Shown in pieces: positions 27,301-42,300 of a stretch of 64,000 bases of DNA. The notes beneath the pieces were generated by a model. The model searched no databases, had not been told where the DNA came from, and saw only the letters and a program-made list of their open reading frames with translations. The stretch spans positions 38,936,901 through 39,000,900 of the forward strand of contig JAWZYU010000034.1 in assembly GCA_038380435.1 (NCBI GenBank), in the 5' to 3' direction. Positions within the stretch are counted from its first letter, which is position 1. Every line of letters begins with the position of its first letter. Source of the DNA: Ryuthela nishihirai. Lineage: Eukaryota; Arthropoda; Arachnida; Araneae; Heptathelidae. The position numbers and the translations under genes were made by a program.

Positions 27301-30300
27301 TTGTGGATGTTGCTCTTGTTAGGCCGTCGTCTTCTCTGCTTGTTTTTATTGATGGTTCCTGACACAGTTCTGTGGCTGTTCAATATTATGATCAATTAAC
27401 AAGTCTTATATACCACAACAAGAAATTACATTAAGATTTACTTCATATTAAGAAATTTCTTAATGTAATTGTTTTCAAATTAAAAAGGTTGTTGAACTTT
27501 TGTGTTGTTTTTCATTTTAACTTCAATAAAATAAATTGAAATCAGTTTTTTATCTTATTTTCCAAAAAGAACCTATTTTTTTCTACTTTGTCATCTGCTC
27601 ATCTGTAGACATTTAACTTTTTTCTTTTCGGAGATAAATGAAAAAATATTTTTTTTAATCCAGTGGGTACTAATGAAATGATTTGTATTTTCAAAATCTT
27701 CCAATATTTTTAATTTGCATCTTTAGAGGGTCATAAAGTTGGAAAATACAAAACTTTGAATGCATATTATTAACAATCACTTCGTGCCAGAGATTTTTGA
27801 AATTTTTTGTTATACAGTGAATTAATCAAGCAGTTTGCATTGATGGCAGCAATTTTTCCTCCTTACCCCTGAGGAGGGGAGAATATAACATTTCTGTTTT
27901 AAGGGAAATGAAAAATTCTTTTGGGGTTGAATAAGTACCAATGAAATATTTACTATTTGTATTTTCCAAATCATTCTTTAGTTAGAATTTCCACCATTAC
28001 AGGATACTAAAGTTATAAAAGGATAAACTTTATTCTCTTTGAAACTAAGTGTTTCATATTTGCCAGAAGCAATAAATTATTCTAATTTCTAATTTATTTC
28101 ATTATTTTAATATAAATATAAGATTTTTGTTATTTACATAATCTTTTATATATTGGTTTTTTAATTTTACATCAAATGGCTATGCAAATTTTAAACCTAG
28201 TTTTCCAAATAACTATTTCACATCATAGCCACATCTTTGTAATTTGCTGTTTACAGAAGGAGGCAATAGTTTACTATTGCCTAAAATACTCCAGGAAGTA
28301 TGTAAAGTTTTTTGTAATTCTCTTTGGATTCTTTTATATGAAATCTTTAATATATCTCATGAATACTACACTAGTGATTATCAATCTCTTCTAAGTTGTG
28401 AACCACTTCTCATAATTTTCCATAATTTAAAGATCTCATAGCTACAGATCAAAAGGACCTGTGTTCAAGCTCTGGATAAACTGAAGGTTTCTTATATTGT
28501 CTTTCTGCTGAGATTTCACCATCTTCATAGGCTTTCTCTACAGTGTATTATACTGACAGCTGGGGTGGCTTGGTTGATAGCATGGCAATGTTGTAATCTG
28601 TAGTTCCCAGGTTCTAATCCCACCTGAGAGAATTGAGAATTAACTTCACAAAACTCCCTACCCTATCAGTAGGGGACACCAATGGGCTTGGAAAGGGAGC
28701 CATTGTTGGATTGGACATTAAGCTGTGGTCTTATGTGCAGAAGAGCCATACCCTATGCATGTTAAAGAACACACTGGATGTCCTTGACAGGAAGCTACCA
28801 CCTGGCCATTTAGCCAATTACATGAAAAAAAGTGCTGCTCAGAGGAAAACCAACTCAATCCAACCCTCCTATTAGATCTCTATTATAAGTAGCAACCAGT
28901 CAAGAAATGACCCAACCCTCTAGCTCCTAAACCTGTTGTATGTTTACTGGTTCCTAAACCTGTTGTATAATGTTCCATGTGTTACCTTCATTGAGATATT
29001 CGTTTTCTATCATCAGTAAGAAAACTATCATCTCATAGATAAAAAAAAAATTAAAGCTATTGTTTTTTGTGTAGAAAAATCATGCTTTATATAAAACATT
29101 ATGAATACAGACATAGGAAACATGATTTTTTCCTAAAACCTGTTAACTAGGTGTCCTTTTCTGCCCGTTCTTAGCCTTAGGATCTCTGTGACTTGACCAT
29201 TAGGCAATTGCACAGCAAAACATGATACTTTATGGTAAGGCAACCCAGCTAAAGTCATATTTCCATAATGTTTTAAATGAAACATAATCTTATGGCTTGG
29301 GGGCAAATCAATTTTTTTTTATATTGTAAGCAGTTTTATTTAAGTAATCTGCATGTTGTGGTTTGAGCCTCACCTAGTTGTAATATAGGATTTTCTATTT
29401 TGCAAAAAAAAAATCATTATTAAACAGAAAAGTTGTAAAGTCTTTTTTTTAATGAAAACATTTTTTTTGAATGATTACTATCATATTTTATATAGGAACC
29501 TCTTACTCAGTTTGGAATGTTGGACATAAAAGGAGAAGAACCTAACAAATCAAAGTTTGGCACGAAAGCACAAAAGGTAATTTAAGGAATTTTTGTTCTT
29601 AGTTTATGATGGGAAGTTCGATACCAACTGTAGAATTTTAACTATACACATTAAGGTTATATATAATGTAAGTTAATTGGTTATTAGTTAAATTAAAACC
29701 TTGTTTGTATTGGATATAGACTCCTGATAAATCAGTAAAAACTGAAATGAGCAAATTAATATACCATTCCCCTTAAGAAATAACTAAATCATCAGAAGTA
29801 GGTTCAAACATTACAATGCAGGAAAAATAAATTCTGTTTAAACTTGTAATTCCAAATTCTACATCACAATTATTTAAACAGTAATAATATTAGGGAAAAT
29901 ATAATACAAAAGAATCATAAATACATAATATTGCATATTTGTAATATGAAAAGCACATTGAAATATTTCTGTATAAAAATGTTAACAGATGTTAATTATA
30001 AATATCTGCATGTTATGACTTGAGAAGGTGATGCCCTCTGGGGTTTTAAGTGGCTTTCTGATGAAAAGGATAATGGGTCAGCTGCCAACTCAATAGATTA
30101 CTGGAGTAGTGGATGAGAAAAGAAGCTGTCAGTGTCTACTAAATATTCTTTTTCTTCTCCATATAGATTGCCTTCTAACAACTAATATCATTAGCTTAGT
30201 GCCTGTGCTACTTTATCACCTCCCCCCCCCCCAATATTATAATATGACAAAAATCTTGATAAAAAATTTGATGCAGTACGCAACAGATTTTTTTCTTCAC

Positions 30301-33300
30301 TTTTCTCACTTTCCTACTTCACTGTTCTCTTTTCATGAAAGTTCATCTCTTTTTTTTTCTTACTATGTCAAATGATGCCCAAAAGAATCCCACCCTCCAA
30401 AGAATTTTTTTTTTTACTTTATGCCATTGTAAAGAACGTAAAAAAAAATTCAAAATCTTTAACAACAATTGCTCAAATTTGGAAATAAAGTTATTAATCT
30501 TATAAAATGCACTATAAACAAAAAATTGCCTTTTTCATTATTCAATGAAGGCAGGTTTTAATTAATTAAATGTAATAAAATTATCTGTTTCAAATACATT
30601 AAATAAGTATAGAAGAAAAATTATCTTTAACTGAATGGGTCCAAACCTACAACCTCCTGATAACACATCAAGTGCTCTGTCCACTGAGCTACCATCCGCT
30701 GATCAAGATCTCATCCATTAATAGCTTAAACATTATACCATTGAGTTAGTCATTTGTAATATATCTGACTGTAATTATTCAAATACACTGGCCACTAATT
30801 ACAATGTGACCTATAATTTTTATGTTTTGCAAAAAAAAAAGTTTAATTTCAACTTTTGTCTTAATATTTTTCCATTTTGCAAAATTGTGCCATGGTAGAA
30901 TAGAAAATGAGATGTCACTGCTGACTTACCACTATAGTTGCATTTAAATGAAAAAATTGAAAGCAACTGTGAATTTTTAGGGATGCAAAAAATTAAATGG
31001 GTCATAATTTCCTAATGATGCATAGTGGAATCTTGCCACAGAAGTCTGACAGGAGTCTCTCAGTTTATATGCCATAGTAAAAGATCTGTGAGAATAGCAG
31101 GACCTCAGCAGTAAAACAACACAAACACCCATGCCTTACCTGGGGCTCGAACCCAGGTCCCTTAGATCAATAGCCAAGTGCACTAACCACTTGGCCACAA
31201 TACAATGGTATCTTAAAAAAGGACTAGAACTCTATTGAATAGTTGAGTTCCTTTTTGTATGTGTGTGTGTAGATGCACATATCTGTTATCACATATTTTC
31301 AAATCGTTTGACCTTATGCACTGTTGAAAACAGTGTGTGTCATATATATATATATTCAAGCCAACCTTATAATGAATAACTTTTTTAATCTTTTAGAGTA
31401 AAACTAGAGTTAGTGTTAGGAAAATCAATGTTTTATTGTAAATTATGCATTCCACATAAATTAAAACTTTGAAATGCATCTTCTTTTATTAAAATATGAA
31501 AATTTTCACTTATTATTAACCGCAGATTAAAATTTTCACTACCTGTATATTTAATCAAGTATAATAGAACATTATCTAATAAGCTATCAGTTATTTGTAG
31601 TTTAACATTTTATATATTAATCAGCAATATCTGGCAAATGTAAATTAATAACTCTTAGCATATATATATATTAATCTATTTTTTTTTTCAATAGGCATCT
31701 GAAAAAGCATTAGCTGAAGTAGAAAGGGTACTGCAGTCATTTGAATCAACAGGAAAGATTCCCTCAACTGTTTTGGAAACCAGGTTTGTTTTATTTTCAT
31801 AAAAATATATGCCGCAAAAATTCCCCGCCCTGCCCACGGTCAGTAGGGGACACCGAAGGGCTTGGAAAGGCCGCCCATCCGTCGGATGGGACGTTAAGCC
31901 GTGGCCCCCGTGTGCGGGAGAGCAATACCCTGTGCACGTTAAAGAATACGCTGGATGGCCTTAACGGGAGGCTACCATCTGTCTCCCAACAGCTGTTCCA
32001 GTGGATCCCCTCCCCCAACCTTCTCTGAGCCTTCGGGGTCCATGTGACCTGGCCATTTAGCCCATGGTGTGCAAAAAAGTGCCTCTCAGAGGTAAAACAA
32101 CCCAACCCATAAAATATATGTGAGGTAGTTATGGAGATGTTTTAAGCAATTTGAATATGCACTGGTAAAATTAAATCACCAGTTTACCATAGAAACAGAC
32201 AAAAATGTTATAGAAAATAATTAGGTTTGAAAGATAGGCTACATTGATTTTAATTACGTTCTACATTTTCATACCTCTAATACCAATAACAGAAGTTTCA
32301 AGATAATTTTTTTTCAAAGGACATTCAGTTAATATTTTCATTCTTTTAATATTTTATTGTGTATCCTATTCAACAAATATTTTCATGAACAACACTGAAA
32401 AAAAAATTCTTGATCCTTTCAAGATACCATGAGTAGTGTAGTTATTTCTCTAATTAAAGAGTACTTAATATATATTTGTGGTTGTAGTATTCTTGAGCAA
32501 TATTAATCACACTTTTTTTTTCTTCTGATTTAAATAGTGTGAAGTGATTAGTACATGATTAGATAATTCTCTATGTAAAGCTAAAGATTTATTGGTGAAA
32601 AGGAACTTGACATGCTATATTATTTGCAATTTATCAGAATTCAATATATACTTTAATTATTTAAACATTATTATTCAAAAATATGCACTGAAATCTCTTT
32701 TTTCCTCCTTTAGTGTTCTTATAATAGATGCCCTAAAGAGGATCTTATTAGAGAAACAGAAAATGTTAAAACTAATTGTAATGCTTTTATTAGCAGAATA
32801 TTTAACCTACTAATATATTTTCTCTCTTGCTCTGCATTCAAATATATATATAGATTAAAACATTACATTGCTCATACTCTGAGTGCCAGTAGTTATTGCA
32901 ACAACTCTTTGTACTGTCAAGATTGCCAGATTTTGTTGTCAGCAAGTTTGTTTAAACTGGTCTCAGTATGTTTTGGTAAAGATGAGTTATTTTTATTCAA
33001 GCATTAATGTTGGTGTTGTTTTGAAGCTTCAAGGAGCTTGTAAACAACACCAACACTTTTGCTGGTAAGGGAGTGCTGCTGTATTGTATATAATTAATGA
33101 AAATCTGCACAAAGTACGTGCATCACCCCCTTGCCACTGATAACCTAATACCTTGTGGCACAACAGTAATGTCTAAAGATTGCAACAAGGTTTGTATACC
33201 TGAAGTCATGATTCCAAATGAGTGTTGTACCTACCATGTTTTGTTATTAATACTCCCTAGTTTATGATGTGATCACACTTGGTTAAAGAGAACTGTAAAC

Positions 33301-36300
33301 AGCTAGCATTATAAAGAGCATTATTTCATGAGCTGTTATGTTCAACTGTAATAAGCTTCAGCTGGGAAACAAAACTAAAGGTGGGAGAGCTGACACGATC
33401 TAATCAGATGATATACCTTTGTAATTGTTGGAGTAGGAATGTTTTTTTTTTCTTTTTTTTTCCAGAATTTAATATTCTTATGTTTTCTTGACTTCCCTCA
33501 TACATATATATACTTACCAATATGCATGCATAGACAGACATACAAATCCTCAAGCAGCCATGAGCTATGGAGGTTCAACAAGACTGAAATTTACTTCTCC
33601 ATACACATCTATCCTTTGCTGCAGCTGTTGCATTTGGCCACTACAGGTCAATTCAAACAAGAGCTGGTGACAGTGTATTGGTTGACTCAGTCAATAGCAC
33701 TACAACTCATAATCTGCAGTTTCCAGGTTCGTGTCTCACCTGTAACAGCATTGAGATTTATCTCTTAAACCCCCACCCTGCGAGTCCCAGCTGGGTCAGC
33801 GTTGAGATTTATCTCCACAAAATTCCCTGCCCTGCTCACGGTCAGTAGGGGACACCGATGGGCTTGGAAAGGCCGCCGTCCATCGGATCGGACGTTAAGC
33901 TGTGGCCCCATGTGCGGGAGAGCCATACCCTGTGCATGTTAAAGAACATGCTGGATGGCCTTGACGGGAGGCTACCATCTGTCTCCCAACAGCTGTTCCA
34001 GTGAGTCCCCTCCCCCAACCTTCTCTGAGCCTTTGGGGTCCTTGTGACCTGGCCATTTAGCCCATGGTGTGCAAAAAAGTGCCACTCAGAGATAAAACAA
34101 CCCAACCCCCACCCTTCCCTTAGTCAGAAAGGGAATAACGATGGGCTTGGAAAGGCCACCATCCATTGAATGGGACATAAATCCATGGCTCTGTGTACAG
34201 GAGAACCATATTCTGTACATGTTAAAGAATATACTGGATGCCTTGATGGAAGGCTACGATCTGTATCCTAACAGCTGTCCAGTGCGCCCTCTTCCACCAA
34301 CCTTCTTTGAGCTCTTGATGTCCTTGTAACTTGCCATTTAGCCCATTGTATGCAAAAGGTTCCACTCAGAGGTAAAACAACCCATCCTATTTGACATTTT
34401 TAGCCCATTACATCATCGGTCACCCACTTCCTGAGCTTTTAGGCACATTGTTCATTAATCTACTTAAAAAAAAAATTTACTCCTCAAGCAACTGCTTGCC
34501 ACAAAGGTCTTGAGCCTATCAGTTTAATACTCCATAGATAATTTGCTAATCTTTAAATATGCATGCAATTAACATGGCCAAACCAATGCAGTCTTTCTCT
34601 GTGCACAATATGTTGCTCAAAGGTAGTGCTAATGGGTTTATTAATTATAACAAGACTACATTCTATAGATTTGCAAAGTATTCATAAAAGAATGTTAGGG
34701 TTTTGAATTTATGTAAAAAAAACACATTTGATGAAATATTTTGCATTAGTAGTTCAGCAGTTCAAAGAATTTTGGTGTAAACTCAGTATGTGTGACATTT
34801 GTAGCATTACATATATCCAAGTGATAATCAGTTTCACACCATATGTGGTTGATTTTCTCTGGCAGTATGGTTTTCATAACATCAGTTATTCTGTCTTCCA
34901 AAATGCCATAGACTTTGTATTTTCTGATAACAAGGACTTTACCTTTAAAACACTGTCTCTCTCTTTAAACTAATTTGATCATCATCTGATAATATTCTCA
35001 TGAGGTAGATCTCTTTGACTTTGCATCTAAACTAATGTTGAACAGTAACAGTTGATTTGTACTTTGCAAAATACACAGCACATCACATTTTTTTCTTTAT
35101 CAGTAACCACTTTTTATAGGTTGCCTCATAAAACAGTTTGAGTTTTGAAATCTAGTGTTGGCAGTTTTACTTTAGTATCTTGTTTTGTTGGCATACAGCC
35201 GAGGTCAAAACCCCACCATTCTCATGAATACTCAATAAAAAAATAACAACAGAAATTGTGAGCTTTAAAATATAAAGGAAGAACTTCATATAATGAATTG
35301 AAAATTACTTATTTAAAACAATATTATGACATAAATGACTTTTTTTTTTTTTTTCAGTATTTTCCGTAAACCATATTTCATTGGGCAGTTTCTTCCTGCT
35401 TTACTAATTCCGAGACTGGTAAGACAATTTCTTCCTATTGTCCTTTGATTGGTTTACTATTTTAAAATTAAGGAATGTTCAGTGGTAAAATGTATTGTTG
35501 TAATAGTTTTTAATCTTTTTGATTTTCTAAATGAAGCCTTCAAGTATTTGCTTAACAACAGAATTAAGGTATATTTTCAAACAGCTATAAGTATGTTTAG
35601 TATCTGAAGATACATGATTTTCTAAGTATACTATGTTTGAATAAATAGTAAAAAATAAATATCTCATCAGGTAGTACACTACAGAAGTCTGATAGGAGCA
35701 GCCATAAAGGACACTTGCCCAAAAAAGTCTGACAGGAGCTTTGCAACCACTGTAACACACTTTGGATCTATTAAATAAATGATGCTTGAGTAGTAAGGCA
35801 ACACAAATATTAATGAATTATTCAAAGTTTGAACACAAGTCTACAGCCAAACACTATCCATATAACCACTACTAAAGGGGGTGGAGGTTGACTCAAATGG
35901 TATAGCATGCCAGGATTTTCCTTAGTTTGAGTTCCAACTGTGCTAGTATTGGGATTTATCTCCACTAATCACCCACCCTGCTCTCAGTGAGAAAGGGGAC
36001 ATGATAGGCATGGAAAGACCACAATTCATTGAATGGAACATTGTCATGTTTTTATGTACAGGAGAGCTGTAAACTGTGTACATTAAGGAATATACTAGAA
36101 GAACTTGATGGAAACTTGAACAGCTGTCCAGTGGGTCTTCTTCCCCTACTCAACTTTGAGCACTTGGGTTTCTTTAATCTTTCCATTTAGCCCATTGTGT
36201 GTGTGAGGATCTTATTTATTTGAGAGCATCTGTCAGCAAAATGAATGCCTTTGCTTGACCTTTTTTCAGCCTTACTTAAATGCTCATAAAAGAAAGGAAT

Positions 36301-39300
36301 CCATGCACTCCATATCTCTTGGATATATATATATTTAATATTTACAATGCTTTACATAACAAGGAGAAGTATTTGAATTGGATGCAGTCTTAATCCACTG
36401 CCCCACTACCACAATTTAGTCTCACACTCCCCAAGTGCTTACTCACAAGATTTCTTTGTAAAGTCTTTCTTGCATGCTAGCTTCCAGAGCACATAGTTCA
36501 CTTCAAACCAGTTCAATGTCAGGAGTGAAGTGCTTCTCTCTTCACTCTCCCCTTCTTGCTGCAAAAGTAATTGCAGATCTCATTAGAGATCCTTATGGTC
36601 CTGACACCCTGCAGCGTGCCAGTCTGAGTTTTATAGTCTGACAGACCCTTGGCAACTCATGTCGTGTGTGCAGCACACTGCTCTCCAATCAATCGTCATA
36701 CCAAGGGAATGAATGTGAACTCCAAGATGGGAACATCCTTGACTGTGCACAAAAGTGCTGCTCCGAGATAAAATAACAATCTACTGTTGAGCAGGATTTT
36801 TGGGAAATTTAACTAAATTTAATTTAATTGTGAATGAAAGTTCTTAAATATATTCATATCAATATGAAATGTATATAGGAAATATTTAGATTAGTATAAA
36901 ATATAGTATATCACAGATTAGTTTGACTTTTAATATTAGTTCTCTGTTGATATTACTTCAATTTTTTCTTATTTATGGAAGAAGAGAAGGAATATTACTT
37001 TTAGACTGAAATATAAATTAATTCAAAATATGAATGTAACCATAAGTGTTATTTAGAGAGGCTACCTCCCCCTCCTGGTAAACCATTAATGAGATGTTAG
37101 CAAATGGAAAATACATATCTAGAAACCAGGAGGGATTTCATGTAGTGAAAGCTAATAATTCTTTGAATATATTTCTGCTCACTTGGAAAAGATTTTTTCC
37201 CTAAAATAGTTTAAGTTGGCATTATGTTTAAGTCTGTAAATATCCCTGAGAAGAAGCTCTTCAGAATAATAAACATATTGTGAAATTGCAATTCATTTGC
37301 TTTTTAAATGGTTATAACATTTTGCCTTTATATGTTAAAAAATAATAATTTATCCCTCAAGCAGCTTCTTGCCACAGAGGTCTAGATGAAGCCTGTCAGT
37401 ATAATATATCATAGAAAAGGGCTATGATAAGGGCAAGAAACATCCATGCCCTAGCTGAGGTTTGGACCTAGATCCCTTTGATCTGTATTCAAGTACTAAC
37501 CACTCAGCCACTGAAGATGGACTTCTTATATATATAATAATAATTATCACCATTCCTAACAGATACTAAACATACTTATAGCTGTTTGAAAACATACCTT
37601 AATTCTGTTGGCAGATATATTGATCTAATCACAGGTATATAATAATTTTATTCCTAATTGGCTGTTGTTAAACTTGTTTTTGTATTCCTTTTCAGCTTCC
37701 AGACTTGCCCGATATAAAAATGAAATTTATTGATGCTTTAAAAAGGTATTTGTAAGAATTTCTTAGTGTTATCTGTTTATAATATTTATTATATGGCCAT
37801 ATTTTTATATATTGCCTTGTTGTTACCACAAATTTATTTGTTCATTATTATAGGGATGTTTAAAGCTTTTGAAATTTCATGCCAGACATAGTATTTAAAA
37901 CCTTAAGGTTCAGTAGGGCCTAATGCAATTGTATTTGTAGTTGCATGAAGAATAATTGAATTATTATTACATAATTATATGTTGATTATAAAATTATATA
38001 TGATATAGCATTGATTGTATTGTATGCTTTTAGATTTACATGTGTCATCATTATAAAGAATATAATATTTTTATGCCATTAAATTTGCAGAAATGGCATC
38101 CATTACCTTTATGTCTGCATTTATGGAAAATAATATACTAAGTTTTAAATCTTAATTAGTCTAGAAAGAGCCTGAAAAGATTATGGTTATTAGGGCAACT
38201 GACTAATAGGATGCATGCCCCCCCCCCCCTCCTTTGAGAACGCTAATAAGGGTAATAGAGGCAAAATATTATGAAACTTCTATAATATTTCAAGCATTTT
38301 TAAAGAAAATTTTTTTATAAGACCTCTGAAATGGAGGGGGAAAGTTATATCGCAATGACAATCCAGTCTCTTGGGCCCCCTTTTAATTTTCTATGACTCA
38401 ATTGAGTTCCCCCCCCCTCTTTTTTTTCCCCTTGAAAAAGGGGCCCAGGCTTGCTATTTATGCATGCTACAGAACTGAAATTTTGAATTATAATTTTCAA
38501 TATGAAGTTTCAAATAAATTTTGCTATTTGAAATGTAGGCCAGTTGGGAAATTAAAATTCCAGATTTAAGTTCCAATGCAGCCAAACCTGTTAACAGAAA
38601 AATAACTCTTGCCACAATGAGAAAGAGTACTAGACTAGTAACCCTTCCCAGGTCCAGCTATTTTTTTTCACTCTGATAAGGCAAAAAAAATTAACTTTAG
38701 AACTTTTTTGCTAAATAACTAATGAAAGGAATTATGACATGTTATATGTCAAATTAGTCTGCATTTAATTCTGGATTTTCTGAAAATAAAGTATTTAACA
38801 AAAAAAACGACTAATTTTATTTTAAGAGTCTTGTATGTAGTAAAAAATGCATCATATATAAAAATTTATTTCAAAAACACTAATAGGACAGAAATTATTA
38901 TAACCCACATGAATGGAAAGGCTATTTATTTCTGAATAACAAAAAAATTTTCTTGTTTAAAATGAACATTTCTTCCATTTTGTAATTGTTTTCTTCACCC
39001 CATACGTTGAGAAAAGCCCAGGCTTGTTGCAGATTCCAGTCAACTTTAGAATATTTCAAATAAATAACTAATCAACAGAAATAGGTCATGTTATATAACA
39101 AATTCAAGAGAATTTAATTCAGAATTTTATTAAAGTAAAAAATATGAACGTTGTAGTAACATATTAATTTTAATAACACTTTTTACAGTGGTATACTGAA
39201 AAAAATAGGTGCATATTTCATAATTACTTCCAAAATCTTCCGTTTTTAAAAATAACAGTTTTTTGTTAATTTTTAGGAGATTTTTGAAAATTTAGGGAAA

Positions 39301-42300
39301 AATATGTTGATAATAGTTTAAATCAAACTTATGAGTTTAAATCAAATAATTGCTTCAATGCAGAGTAACTTTAATAAACAAATCGGCAATACCGTAATAA
39401 TGCTTCTAAAATATGGTAATCAGGTGGCTTTACCGAATTATTTATACTGTAGTTTAATAAAATATGCATCAAATGAAAAAAGAAAATATTATTTTTCAAG
39501 CTTGAATTATGTATTTTTAAAAGATATATATATATAAGGAAATTTTCAAACAGCAATTTTTTTTAATCTAAGTTTCATGTGCTGTACAAAAAACGTCTAT
39601 AGTCATCTGTAACCTGGAAAGGGTTAATAATTGTTGTCCATCAAATGTATTAAGCCATGGTCTGTGGGCAGAAGAACCATACTCTGTATATGTGAAAAAC
39701 ATTGGATGGGTTTGATAAAAAAAAATTCAAATTAGCTTCTAATAGCTGTCTTGCATATCCTCTTCATCAACTGTTTTGAACTTTTGAGTTGGGGTGGGGA
39801 ATGGCTCAGTCAGCAGTGCACAAGGCTTGTTATCTGATGCTCCCAGGTTCAAGTCCCAACTGTACATGCTTTGAGATTTATCTCCACTAACTCCTGTTAT
39901 GCTCTTGGTGAGAAAGTCATGGTCCATTGGGTTGTTAAATCATTGCTTCATGTGTAGGAGAGCCATACCTTGTGCACACTGGATGGTAATATAAAACTGG
40001 ATGTAATAACACTGGATGCTATATCCAATGTCTACATATAAATGACATTGGATATGTAATAACACTGGATGTGGAGTAAATAACACTGGATGGTCTCGAC
40101 TGGAGGAGTCAATCTGTCTCATAACAGCTATCCAGTGGATCCCCTTCCCCAACCTTCTCTTAGCCCTTGGGGTCTTTGTGATAGCCCATTTTGTGCACAA
40201 AGATGTTCCTCAGAGGTAAAATAACCCAAGCCTTTGACTCCTAGTAACCTGGGCATATTCCACTGTGCAGCGAAAATAAAGTATAAAGATAAAGCAATTC
40301 AAACTGCCTTGATGTTAAATGTTTACATCAAAGATTTCATTATGCTAACATAAATTTTAAATAAGTAGGAAAATTTAAGATATATATTGTTAAACGTTTG
40401 GTGAATTGTGCTTATTTTTTATTACCAGTGAATTGTTATTTTGAATAGGGTTAGTAAAATACCGCAGAATTTAATTGAGGTATATGAAAAGGCATGCTCA
40501 AAAGAAACAAACAAGCTTCTAGAAGGTAATATTCTCTTCATTTTTAAAATTTGTTATATCTTTGTTTTAAAAAAAAAATGTTTTAATGCTCTTTAATTTA
40601 GCACAAAAGAGGTTCTTTTAATTCTGCACATATTTATTTTTCTGATAGACCTGTAAGAACTCTTTCACACAGAATGAAAAGCATCAGCTCAATAAAGTAA
40701 AACCACCATAATAATTTGTAATGTGCTAGCAGTAAAGTAAGTTATGTTGCAGGGAATTGCAAATTAAATTTTAGCATTATTATCAACAATTTAAAAATGT
40801 ATGACACTATTGGCTCCTTTTTCCAATATTATACATTATCTGCTTGGAGAAGATAATACAAGAAGACAGTGGATACTAGAAAGGAAGGAATAAAGGTAAA
40901 TGGCATAATGATTAATAATTTAAGATAGATGATATGGCTTTAATGGAATAAAAGAAATCTACAAAATTCTGCAATGAAATAGATAAGCAAATTTAAAGTT
41001 ATTGGATTTCCCAAGATAATCTTTCAAGTTGAAAAGGCAAAAACTATCTGCATAATAGTGTTATTTCAGCAAATATCTTCACTGGAATAAATGTACCCTT
41101 CACTAACGAACTATTACAAACTACATCAATAGCACTCAGGCTGATAAAGCTGTTTTCATTGCAAATAATAATTTTGAATTCCTTTTCAGTGGCACAGGAA
41201 ATTTAGTAAAAATTAAAAATCACAGAAAAAAATTATTTAAAAAAAATACAACATGTAGGAATGAAAAATTACAATGGACAAGTGTAGCTTCTTCATTCCT
41301 GCCTAATAATACAGGAATTCTTTTCATTCAAATAATTCCTCTTATCATGCTGATAAACCATTTTGATTTAACCCTTCAGCACTGGAAAAATCTCAGAAAA
41401 GGGTAGAGAATAAAGTGCATCATTTAGTAGATTTCCTTACACGACGCGCTTATGTGTAATACCTCACAGATATATCTCACAAGTAGCTAAACTACATATA
41501 TTCTGAGTCTGCAATGTCCATGTTTTACTCTAGCAACTCTTTCACATCTAAACATTTTTTTTTCTTACTTTTGAAAATAAAAACACTATCTTGCAAATCA
41601 AATAATCTGGCTCGCATTTTACTTATAATGTTGTGGAATAAAGAAAAAAGACAGGTGGCCAACCTGTGGCCTCCATGCCACTTGGGACATACAGCTCTTG
41701 CTAGTGCATACCTTCAATATAATTTTACTCTTATAAAATGTCACATGACACATTTCCACGTGTGTTGCACATAGGAATAAAGTTTAGCCACACTGTGCTA
41801 TAGCAAAGATATAGTTTTCAACTAATCCCTTAACTGTCTGTTAATTCCCCAGTAATATTGATAGAACTAGTAGAATGCTGATTCAGTTTTTCCCTTCACT
41901 CCTTTCTTCCTGAAATAAACTATATACCTAATACTCACATGCCTGTGTCTCCTCAGCACAATAGAAGTCAGTTTTAGTTTTATAGTATAAGCTTGACAGT
42001 TTCAGTATTATTTTCTGTTGAGGTCTCACCTTCCACACAGACTTATGATATATTATACTGAAAGACTCTTGTCAAACCTCTGTGGCAAGCCTCTTGAGAG
42101 GCTATTTTTTAGTTCTATTATTCTGTGTATTGCTTCAGCTGCATAAAGTTGAAACATTCAAAGGTTAAGTAAAATAAAATTGTAATTCCTACAAAAAATT
42201 GGCTTTTTATCAGCTGATTGTCAAGTAGAATATTTAATATTGCAGAGGAAAAAAATATTTGTGATCAAAAATTGCATAACATATATGTGAAAAGCAACCC

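Noticed and set aside
34728..34973. 81-residue open frame with hydrophobic stretches
   Set aside because: Single, short, no family resemblance, and inside a FANCA intron on the same strand; most likely chance.
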